A DNA stretch of 12,482 bases from Ophiocordyceps camponoti-saundersi (nom. inval.) (Eukaryota; Ascomycota; Sordariomycetes; Hypocreales; Ophiocordycipitaceae): contig PDHQ01000661.1 in assembly GCA_003339415.1 (NCBI GenBank), positions 1-12,482 on the forward strand, given 5' to 3'. The notes under the pieces were generated by a model. It saw nothing but the letters and a program-made list of their open reading frames with translations. It ran no database searches and was not told where the DNA came from. The stretch's first letter is position 1, and every line of letters starts with the position of its first letter. The translations under genes were made by a program, and so were the position numbers. Below are positions 1 to 7,655 of the stretch, piece by piece.

Positions 1-835
1 TAGATAATAATAACGCTTAAGGGATTAGGCTATAAGCCGGGTTTTTTTTTTTTTTTTTTTTAATATTACTACGATTAATTTGCGGAAAAACGAGACACTT
101 TCACCCTTAGACTTAGATATTTATATTCTCTAAGTCCTCCTAGGTTAGGTTATAAAACTTAAACCTATATATAAAGCTAAATATAAGATAGGAGGGGTTC
201 TACTTTTTCCTTATTATCGATATAATATCCTTCTAGTATAAGGAGGTAGCGCGTAAAATATCCCTTAAGGTAGGTATAATTAAGTTTCTTACTATTTAAG
301 AGATTTTATCGTAGATAAAGCTATTAGTACTATTAGGTATAGCGTCGAAGGTTAGGTAAGGCGAACTATAATATATAATAAGGTTAATTAGGATAGGTAG
401 GAAAAGTAAGATATATTACTTACTACTTTATAATATAATTTCTTTATATCGTAATATATATATACCGGGAACCCCTTATAACTTTAGGATAGAGATAACT
501 TAAGGTTATTTGCAAAGGAAGAAATATAGTTAATATATAGTATCGACTAGGGCATAGGCGGCGTAGGCCTATCCTTTCCTACCGCGCCTATTTATTATAA
601 ATATAGCGCGTAATTAACTATAGCGTAAGGGGTTAAATATAAAATTTAGAAGGCTATAAAACTTACCTCCGCGAGTAGGAGCCTAACTAAACCTCGCTAT
701 AAATATCGTAACGAAAAAGGAATATAGTATTAAAAGTAATAAAAGGTAAGATTATAATATTACGCGTTTATCGCTAAGAGGGGAGGGTAACGAGGAGTAA
801 CTTATAAGAAAGATATATTAGTATAGTAGGAAAAG
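1..835. other. Gene-free decayed DNA
   Basis: No open frame of useful length and no recognisable domain on either strand. The stretch has the same CpA/TpG depletion as the rest and starts with a T20 homopolymer. On the minus strand around 120-300 one frame reads fairly protein-like, with only TAA/TAG interruptions, but I cannot assign it to a family and would not call it a gene. Confidence 0.6.
42..61 (+). repeat. T20 homopolymer
   Basis: Twenty consecutive T residues directly after GGG. It could be a polymerase-slippage tract or the remains of a poly(A) tail of a minus-strand retroposon. No retroposon body could be recognised next to it. Confidence 0.9.
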
Positions 836-892
836 TATATATATATATACGTATATATATATATATATACGTATATATATATATATATATAC
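836..892. repeat. Compound (AT)n microsatellite with ACGT interruptions
   Basis: Three AT-repeat blocks are separated by two ACGT steps at about 849-852 and 869-872. The blocks have no CpA or TpG and so are immune to RIP. They could instead have arisen partly from a (CA/TG)-type microsatellite that was converted. Confidence 0.9.
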
Positions 893-905
893 GATAGCGA
901 AAAGT

Positions 906-909
906 AAGA

Positions 910-940
<31 letters not shown>

Positions 941-1230
941 GAGAGAGTAGGAGAAAAAGAGAGATAGAGAAAAATACCGTTTACTTATATAATTACTATC
1001 GGTAACTAAGCGAGGAATAGATAAGAGAATAAGGAGTTAGGGGAGTTAAGAATAGACCGCGAGATAGTAGTTTTATATAGGCGAGAGCGCGAGTAAAGTA
1101 TTAAGAGGTAGGAGAGAGTAATAATAGAGAGCGAGATAGATAATAAGGAGAGTAGTAAAAGAGCGAGAGGTTAAGGAGAGTAGTAAGAAGACGGGAGGGC
1201 GATAAGTATAGGGGAGAAGAAAAGTAATAC
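906..1230 (+). repeat. (GA)12 microsatellite inside a purine-rich stretch
   Basis: A pure purine run covers 906-947 and contains (GA)12 at 911-934. The plus strand then stays strongly purine-biased (GAGAG, AGGAG and GGAG words) to about 1230. No protein-like frame is visible, since the repeats read as Arg/Glu/Lys/Ser in all frames. The stretch sits about 200 bp upstream of the LTR element. Confidence 0.75.
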
Positions 1231-1442
1231 GATTTCGTTAAGCTATAAAGTATTAGGAAAAGAGTCTATTCGCTAAAAAAAGGGAATATTATAATAAGAT
1301 AGATATACTAATAATAAATATCGAAATAGTTAGTTATAAAAAGTAAAATAAAGGATTATATACCTAAAGCTAGTAATATTATCTTTAGATTAACTAAAGA
1401 AAATAAAATAAGTAATAATAGTAAGTTCTATAACTTTTTTTT
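1231..1442. other. AT-rich decayed DNA before the LTR element
   Basis: No coding signal was recognised. The stretch ends in a short T-run and then the AAGAC that flanks the retroelement, so it is the original insertion-site DNA. Confidence 0.55.
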
Positions 1443-1447
1443 AAGAC
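1443..1447. repeat. 5-bp target-site duplication (left), AAGAC
   Basis: AAGAC lies immediately before the first LTR base and is repeated exactly at 5021-5025, immediately after the last base of the second LTR. LTR retrotransposon integrases typically make 4-6 bp staggered cuts, so this pair marks one integration event. Confidence 0.85.
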
Positions 1448-1956
1448 TATTAGAATATATATATTACTAGCTACTTAGGAATATAATACGTATTAAATAC
1501 GCGTAGCACGCGTTATAAAGATAACTATCTCTATATAAATAAAGTAGGAGGTTAGGGATACGTATAAAAAGGAGTTAAACTTAAGATAATACTAATCTAA
1601 AATTAGTATAATATTAATATAATATACGAAGTTAATATAGGAGGAGGATAAGGAGGTAGTTAGTAGGAGGAGAAACGTATATATAATATACTTGCTTTTT
1701 TATACTTTTTAAGAGAGGATAAGGGTTATAAGTAGAGTTATTATTTAATCTTTTATAACTTTATTAGCCGGAGTATATTATGCGGCAGACGTAATATTCC
1801 TATACGCTATATAATCTAAATAAGTTACCTAAACCCTATTATCTAAGTTAATATAGTATACGTATTCTCAGTTTAATTTATTAATATCTTTACTATAAGA
1901 AGTTTATAATATAACTCTAGCTACCTATTTAGCTTAGGAAGGATATTTAACTAATA
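1448..1956. repeat. Left LTR, 509 bp
   Basis: It aligns without a single gap to 4512-5020. By hand alignment I count about 44 differences (roughly 91% identity), all C/T or A/G. It starts TATTAG and ends AATA; the partner ends CGATA. It contains a G-rich stretch of repeated GGAGG words at about 1640-1671 that is conserved in both copies. No further regulatory site was identified. Confidence 0.93.
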
Positions 1957-2500
1957 CTAATTAGTAATAAAGCTAGGTTATATCGCAGACTTAACTACCT
2001 TTTATTACTTAAAACTTAGTTAACTAACATAAGCTAAAGTGCCGGCTTTATTATTATTCGACCTTAGTTTAGATCGGAAATAAAAGAGTAATTTAGATAG
2101 TAGATATTTATTAAAGTGCCGACTCCTAGGAAACTATAATTATTATTTCGATAATATATAGATATATTTTAATTAGTATCTAGTTAGTAACTTAATAATT
2201 CGGATATCTTAGTACTTAGTAATAACCTACTATAAGTTAATATTATCTATTCTTTTTCTTCTCTTTACTTTCAGTCTAGGATTTTTAAGAACTTACTTCG
2301 ATTTCGACCTAAAGCCCTATTAACCTTAGATTAGTTTTAATAATTACTCCGTAATTATTATTTATTAAGCTTTTATAAGTTTAGCACTAGAAGTCTCTTA
2401 TAATTAAGTTAATTTAGTAATATATAAAAGATAAAAATAATAAAAGATAAAAATAATAAGAAAAGAAAAAAGTAAAATCCCTAAAGTCCTTTACCCTTAC
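1957..2500. other. Retroelement interior, left part, no assignable gene
   Basis: This is where gag would lie if the element reads on the plus strand. One plus frame over about 2110-2400 is moderately stop-poor, but no zinc knuckle or other Gag landmark can be seen. Note that RIP converts Cys (TGT) and His (CAY) codons to Tyr. A purine- and A-rich tail with a short tandem repeat of the AAAAGATAAAAATAAT type lies at about 2426-2475. Confidence 0.45.
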
Positions 2501-2639
2501 TCCTAACGCGGACGTCTAAGAGGGCGCGACGCGTAACGATCGTATAGGGCTGGCCGAGTAATATTACTATACTAGTAATATTAGTTAGATATTAATTTAA
2601 ACTCGAATAGGGATTATATTATTATTAAACTTATTTCGG

Positions 2640-3130
2640 CACGCTAGTTTTTATATAAAGGCGTATTATCGCTTATAAACGTAGTAAGAGCTTACGTAAA
2701 GGTAGTAATAGCTAGGATAGTCTATTAAGTTAATATTAGTTTATATAAAGTTAAGTTTTAATAAGCTATATATATATTATCGTACCGGATACCTTTTTTA
2801 GCGTACTAGTAGTAAGCGGTTACTAGCTAAGAGACCTATTTCTAATAAGCGTTAATAGCCGGCTCCTACTTACTTATACGGCTAATATAATTCTAGTATA
2901 GGGGCACCCTCTTAATATCGCCGCGCTTAATATTATCGCGCTATACTTACGATAACGGCGTAGGCGGCGGCGGGGACGTAAAAGGATTACGCTCGGAGGG
3001 TCGTACTTGACGGGGCGTAATCGGAGTTGCCGCGTTTATAAGCGACGGCGTCCTAGCGCGCGGGCGGAATAAAATAGCTAACGTAACGCTCGGAGCGCGG
3101 GTTACTAAGAGCGTAAGTAATAAGCGCGTA
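2640..3130 (-). pseudogene. Possible unidentified protein relic inside the retroelement
   Basis: This is the GC-richest part of the element, especially 2935-3120. Read on the minus strand from about 3130 downwards, one frame gives long protein-like runs with good residue diversity, interrupted only by TAA/TAG, with about 16 stops in some 210 codons. That is what a RIPed coding frame should look like. The plus strand over 2990-3120 also has a fairly open frame, so the strand is not certain. No family was recognised. It could be a captured host fragment, an antisense ORF of the element, or chance. Confidence 0.25.
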
Positions 3131-3433
3131 TACTAAAAGGAAGCTAAGTTTAGAAATATATTAGTGCTTAATATAATTTCGATTTATAGCTAACTTAAGG
3201 TTAAGTTAAGATTAATATACCTTCTATATGCTAACGTATTATCTTATATAGCGTATTATCGTTACTAATATCGGCCTCTAACTCGGGGCTTAAGATAATA
3301 ACGTAACGGCCGCGTAGCGTAATAGGAGTATAAAGGTGCTACTTAAGTATAAATATAATCCTACCTTAAAGTTAGCATGAATTCTTATTATACTTAACTC
3401 GGAATTAACTTAAACTTACCTTTAATATATAAT

Positions 3434-3510
3434 AATAACGATAACGATAATAATAATAATAAAGGTAAAAAGAAGAGGAAAGGAATAAAAAGCTTAGGCG
3501 CGGGGTAATT
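3434..3510 (+). repeat. AAC/GAT/AAT triplet tract followed by purine-rich tract
   Basis: Triplet-like repeats (AATAACGAT... then AAT units) run into an A/G-rich stretch. In one plus frame this would read as an Asn/Asp run followed by a Lys/Arg-rich run. A very similar arrangement occurs at about 6005-6068, outside the element, which suggests the two stretches share ancestry or the same simple-repeat tendency. Confidence 0.6.
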
Positions 3511-3551
3511 TATAGGTAAGGTGCTAAGTTACTAATTTACCCTACTAATAA

Positions 3552-3629
3552 AGGTATATACCTACCCCTCTTATAAGCGGCATATCGGTACGTACTAACC
3601 CCTCTTATAGATATAAGAGGTATATACCT
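3552..3629. repeat. Small inverted-repeat cluster with palindromes
   Basis: The 12-bp palindrome AGGTATATACCT occurs at 3552-3563 and 3618-3629. CCCCTCTTATA occurs at 3565-3575 and 3599-3609. CCTCTTAT at 3601-3608 pairs with ATAAGAGG at 3613-3620 around a 4-base loop. The left half (3552-3575) is an imperfect inverted copy of 3612-3629. None of these words contains CpA or TpG, so the symmetry survived RIP. The function is unknown; a hairpin, a protein-binding site or the end of a small nested insertion are all possible. Confidence 0.7.
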
Positions 3630-3643
3630 CCTAAGTATAAATA

Positions 3644-3659
3644 CCCCCCCCCCCCCCCC
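3644..3659 (+). repeat. C16 homopolymer followed by a pyrimidine tract
   Basis: Sixteen consecutive C residues are followed shortly by an A/T run and a T- and C-rich tract to about 3710. CpC is the poorest RIP context, so C runs survive where other C residues are lost. The run length is prone to sequencing and assembly error. Confidence 0.9.
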
Positions 3660-4511
3660 TCTAAAAATTTTTTTTCCCTTCCCTCTCTATAATTACCTTA
3701 GTTTTTCTTATTTATTTTTCGCGGATAACCCGGCGAAAGTTTACTAGGTATCGCGCTTTTTATTTAGTATACTATATTACGTTTATTCTTTATTTCTCTA
3801 GTTCTCGGACTAGATAGAAAATACTATTAAGGGATTACGATACCCCGAGGTTAAGAATCACGCCGCCCCGAGGTATCGCAATATAAAGACTATAATAACC
3901 CGGCGAAATTACGAATATTATAATATAGGAACGCTTAATATAGTAGGAAGGAGACGACCCTTGCTAGCTACGGGGGTCTACTAGTTAATAGGGGAGATCC
4001 CCCCTCGCGCGGCCGGTATTTACTAGGGGTTTTTAAAGTAAGACGCCCCGGTAATATCCCTATAGCCGGCTTATATTATATTTAAGGGAGTTACCTACTA
4101 GTCCCGGGGTTTAAAAGCGACTAAGCCCTAGGACCGGCCTATAGCGGTAGGCGACGATATATAGCGTTAGGCTTTATACTAGTAACGATATATAGCGTTA
4201 GGTTTACTACCTAAACCTTATCTATTATTTACGAAATATAGATAATAGGGAGATATAATATATAGCTTAACGCGTACTATTTTAGGAAATTATATTAGAA
4301 TTATTAAGAAATATATTAAATATCGGCATAATATTAACCTAAGTTTATCTATAAATTAATAAAGTAAGAGTATCTACTAGTCTTAAATTATATAAGTCCT
4401 TAGAGGTAAAGAAATAATTCGATTTACGAAAGCTACTAAAGGAACCTAATTATACCCGGACTACTTACTTAGTAAATATATATTCCTAACTATAAAAAGA
4501 AAAGCTACTAG
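3660..4511. other. Retroelement interior, right part, with short direct repeats
   Basis: No protein relic was recognised. Two short repeats are clear. ATAACCCGGCGAAA occurs at 3725-3738 and 3895-3908. ACGATATATAGCGTTAGG occurs at 4154-4171 and 4185-4202, a 31-bp spacing. The second pair looks like the remains of a tandem duplication. An A/G run at 4494-4504 near the right LTR is a possible polypurine tract. Confidence 0.6.
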
Positions 4512-5020
4512 TATTAGAATATATATATTACTAGCTACTTAGGAATATAATACGCGTTAAATACGCGTAGCACGCGTCGTAGAAATAACTATCTTTATAT
4601 AAATAAAGTAGGAGGTTAGGGATATATATAAAAAGAAGTCGAACTTAAGATAATACTAATCCGAGATTAGTATAATATTAATATAATATACGAAGTTAAT
4701 ATAGGAGGAGGATAAGGAGGTAGTTAGTAGGAGGAGGAACGTATATATAATATACTTATTTTTCTATATTTTTTAAGAGAGGATAAAGGTTATAAGTAAA
4801 GTTATTATTTAATCTTTTATAATTTTATTAGCTGGAGTATATTATACGGCAGACGTAATATTCCTATACGCTATATAATTCGGATAAGTTACCCGAACCC
4901 TATTATCTAGGTTAATATAGTATATATATTCTCGGTCTAATCTATTAATATCTCTACTATAAGAAGTTTATAATATAACTTTAGCTACCTATTTAGCTTA
5001 GAAAGGATACCTAACCGATA
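4512..5020. repeat. Right LTR, 509 bp
   Basis: It is a gap-free partner of 1448-1956. Some differences show partly converted sites: AGCTGG here against AGCCGG in the left copy, and CTCGGT here against CTCAGT there. The element's target duplication follows directly. Confidence 0.93.
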
Positions 5021-5025
5021 AAGAC
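5021..5025. repeat. 5-bp target-site duplication (right), AAGAC
   Basis: Exact match to 1443-1447. Neither copy contains a CpA or TpG, so RIP would not have altered it. Confidence 0.85.
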
Positions 5026-5214
5026 TTAGATAAGGTAAAAGGAAACTAGAAGAGAAAAGGATATATTATATAGAAAGGGAGAAGGAGAAATATAAAATAA
5101 TTATAATACCCTTTTCCTTTTATTAATTCGTAAGGTTAATAATAATAATAAGACTATATATATAAGATAATAATATAATAAGAATATAATATATTTCTAT
5201 ACGGATTATAGAGT

Positions 5215-5249
<35 letters not shown>

Positions 5250-5300
5250 ATCGTAACTATTCCTTTCTTTTTAATTAAGCTTATATATAATAAGTATATA
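5026..5300. repeat. AT-rich DNA with (TA)14 microsatellite
   Basis: No coding signal. A purine-rich run follows the retroelement, and a (TA)14 tract lies at 5219-5246. Confidence 0.75.
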
Positions 5301-5938
5301 ACGGAGCTGCTAATATATAAATCCCTATATAGTATTAGTAGCGGCTTATAGAGATAGGCGTTAAGGGTTATAATTAGAAGTTAGAAAATTAATCCTAAAT
5401 TTAACGTGCTTAGAACGCGAGAGGTAGTTAAGCCGAGGACCTAGTTGGCGGCTACTATATTAGCCGTCCTACGTACTAGTAGTAAGGAACTAGCTAATAT
5501 AAGTCGCTACGTTCGCACTTACGCTTTAGCTTAGCGGGCGTATTACCGTCTAACCTAAGCATATCGATATAATAGGAGCGCTTAGGGGTAATCTTAGTTA
5601 CGCTAGCGGGACGCGAGCTTATCTTCTTACGCGACGCGGGAGGAGAGAAGGTAGCCTAAAGGTAGCCGTAGCTATTATAAGATATAATATATTAGTAAGC
5701 AAGTTAAGATTAATACGAACTTAGAATAAGGTTATTATTTACCTATATAACTCTTAGCGATACGATAAGGTTTAGGAGGAGTAATAAGATCTATCTTATC
5801 CTCGTTATCGTCGTCGTCGCTATCGTCGCCTTTAGCGTCGAGGTTCTCCTTAGCTATAGCGCGTTCGAAAGGTAAAATAGTCTTACGCGCGGTTAGATAG
5901 GGAGCTAAGCGCTATATAAGTATAGAAACGAACTTAAC
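5300..5938 (-). pseudogene. Possible RIPed protein relic with acidic Asp-rich stretch
   Basis: Read on the minus strand from 5938 downwards, one frame gives protein-like text with only TAA/TAG breaks. It includes a short acidic run at about 5864-5790 (GDDSDDDDNEDK), followed by a Pro-containing basic stretch, then Arg/Gln-rich and Leu-rich parts towards 5300. Acidic low-complexity runs are common in fungal nuclear and linker regions. No domain was recognised, and ATG and the true start cannot be seen. The plus strand of the same interval is also fairly open (Ser/Leu-rich opposite the Asp run), so the strand is an inference. A short stretch (about 5471-5492) resembles 2804-2828 in the retroelement interior. 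Confidence 0.3.
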
Positions 5939-6002
5939 TTAAAATTAGTATAATATATCGTAAACTTCGATTTAAGTTTAGGCTAAGCTTAACTTAATAG
6001 CT

Positions 6003-6070
6003 ATACGATAACGATAATAATAATAATAGCAATTAGCGCGAGGGAGGAAGGAAGAAGAAAGGAAAAGGAT
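6003..6070 (+). repeat. AAT/GAT triplet tract followed by purine-rich tract
   Basis: ACGATAACGATAATAAT-type triplets are followed by a G/A-rich stretch. It is near-identical in its core to 3434-3460 inside the LTR element. Confidence 0.6.
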
Positions 6071-6154
6071 AAATATTAAAAATAATAGTAATATATTTAG
6101 AAAATAGATTTATAAATATATAATATAACGGGTAATAAGAAGACTAAGAAGTTA

Positions 6155-6630
6155 TAAATAGGTATCCCTAACTTTAAAATAGCTAGTGAAAAAGCCCCTA
6201 ATATATATAAGTTTAAGCTATTCGTTAAGAGAGAGCGTATCGGTACGGAGAGAAAGCTATTAAAACCTAACCGCGCGTTTATAGATAGGTATATCCTTAA
6301 AAAACTAGAGAAATATTAAAAGGTAGATTATAGTAAGTTAAAAGAGGAATAAATACTAAGTTATATTTAGGAACTAACGGGGGCTACCGGTAAAAAGTAT
6401 ATAATATAAGTTTACGATAGCTATTAGAGGTAGGCTACCTATTAGGATATAGGAAGGAGAGTACGTATTTATAGTAAGGCGCCTTACGTAGGGTTGGCCC
6501 GTCTACTTTAATAGCGCGATATTAGCTACGGTATAGGAGTCGAGGGCGATAGTAAGGGTAAGGCTAAGCTTACCTCCCTAGGTAGCGGCCTTATCTAACA
6601 CTATTACGAATATTGCGATAAAGGTAATAT
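6155..6630 (+). pseudogene. Unidentified RIPed protein relic
   Basis: In the frame that includes GCT at 6182, about 155 codons are broken only by about nine TAA/TAG triplets, each explainable as a former Gln or Trp codon. The readable part is Lys-, Arg-, Glu- and Tyr-rich, for example KLFVKRERIGTERKLLKPN (about 6212-6268) and FIDRYILKKLEKY (about 6278-6316). I do not recognise a family. It lies upstream of the copia pol relic on the same strand, but nothing identifies it as Gag, and about 450 bp of simple repeats separate the two. It could equally be a decayed host or duplicated gene. The true start is unrecognisable because RIP destroys ATG. Confidence 0.45.
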
Positions 6631-7080
6631 ATAATATTATAGGTTTATTATATAAAGGCGTTAATAGTAAGGGAGAAGATAGAGAGAGGATACTAGAGAG
6701 GTAAGAAAAGAAAATATTACTTAGTTTATTACCTATAACGAAGGTAATAAAGAGTAAGGTAATAGAAGAGGAAAAAAAAAACGTAATAAGTATTAATATA
6801 TATACGTGCGCTTATACGTATATATCTATATATATAAGGGAGGGAGGAGAGAGAGAGAGAGGAAGGAGAGAAGAAGCGATAAAATAAAAAGGGAGGAGGA
6901 AGTATAGAGGGGGCGGAAGATTAGAGTACCGGGAGGATATAACTTTACGTAATAAAGCCTTAAGTATATATTATAACGGAAAAGAAATACGGGAAGAAAG
7001 GTAAATATTAGGCTAGATAAATATATATATATACTTCTATTATTAGCTAACCCGAAAAATTAGAGCCTTATTAATATAGT
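6631..7080. other. Simple-sequence interval with (GA)n and AT tracts
   Basis: Mostly low-complexity: A/G-rich text, AT microsatellite blocks around 6791-6836 with an embedded ACGTGCGC, and a pure purine tract at 6836-6876. No integrase zinc-binding or catalytic core could be recognised here, so the copia relic appears to begin already truncated or is unreadable in this part. Confidence 0.6.
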
Positions 7081-7641
7081 AATAGCTACGAACCGCGCTT
7101 TATATAAATATTCGATATTAAATATTTTAGATTATAAGGATATAAGGTATATATTATTATCTATCCTTAATACTAGATTTAGAGCGCTAAAATAGCCCCT
7201 AAAGCTAAAAAAGACCGCCTTATTAGTATAGAAAGGCTTTATAGCTATATTTATAAGATCTATCTATATAACGAAAATAAGATTATTAGGGCTAGAGACG
7301 TTAGGTTCTATAATATAGCTAATTTAATACTTAATTAAACTATTAAATACGTCGCCAAGCCCGAGATCGAAGATTATTAGGAAGATTAACTTAACGAGGA
7401 TAAATTCTTTAGATTAGGGCCTAATAAAATTAATAATAACGGAAATCACGATCATCCCGGCTATTAAGGCTTAGATAAGCTTGCTAGAGACGCCGAGGCG
7501 GATAATATACCTAATTTATATAATAAAACTATAGGCTTATCTTAAGCTAAAAAGCCTATAACGCCTCTAAATACGATACGATTCCTTACGCCCGAATAAC
7601 GCCTTATAGGGCTTAACTTAACGATTTAGCGGATAAAGAAG
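7081..7641 (+). pseudogene. Copia integrase C-terminal region and linker (relic)
   Basis: Frame beginning at 7081. After IFDIKYF at 7108-7128, the stretch SAKIAPKAKKDRLI (about 7183-7224) matches in kind the copia integrase C-terminal region, where a K/R-rich P-x-A-K segment precedes a G-Y/L box. It ends in the motif KIIRARDVRFYN at 7279-7314, typical of the integrase end in fungal copia elements. The frame then runs through an acidic and polar linker to the C14 run. Stops are TAA/TAG only. The catalytic DDE core is not visible upstream. Confidence 0.85.
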
Positions 7642-7655
7642 CCCCCCCCCCCCCC
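7642..7655 (+). repeat. C14 homopolymer at the pol frame switch
   Basis: Fourteen consecutive C residues lie between the integrase/linker frame and the reverse-transcriptase frame, which differ. A change in homopolymer length is the simplest reason for the frame difference. It could be a biological slippage indel or a sequencing or assembly length error. Confidence 0.9.

Larger units (their letters stand above)
1448..5020. mobile_element. Decayed LTR retroelement, 3573 bp, apparently lacking pol
   Basis: The element is bounded by two direct repeats of 509 bp at a constant offset of 3064 bp and by a perfect 5-bp target duplication, AAGAC. The LTR ends read TA...TA, as expected if the usual TG...CA ends were RIPed. 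The interior is about 2555 bp (1957-4511). I find no reverse transcriptase, integrase or RNase H motifs in it, unlike the copia relic downstream, so it may be a non-autonomous (LARD-like) element or one whose coding part is beyond recognition. A weak primer-binding-site-like string lies at 1962-1973, five bases after the 5' LTR. A purine run at 4494-4504, seven bases before the 3' LTR, could be a polypurine tract; if both are right the element reads on the plus strand. Neither is secure. Confidence 0.88.

Noticed and set aside
836..892. AT repeat as a centromere or replication origin
   Set aside because: Short alternating AT tracts are common in RIPed DNA, and nothing else supports an origin or centromere.
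1962..1973. Primer binding site after the left LTR
   Set aside because: TAGTAATAAAGC resembles a RIPed TGGTATCAGAGC-type site only loosely (two mismatches beyond RIP changes) and starts five bases after the LTR, so it is not listed as a feature.
1448..5020. Repeat pair as a CRISPR array or two independent MITEs
   Set aside because: Two long direct copies with one target duplication on the outer flanks fit LTRs of a single insertion. There are no short regular repeats with spacers, and each copy lacks its own flanking duplication.
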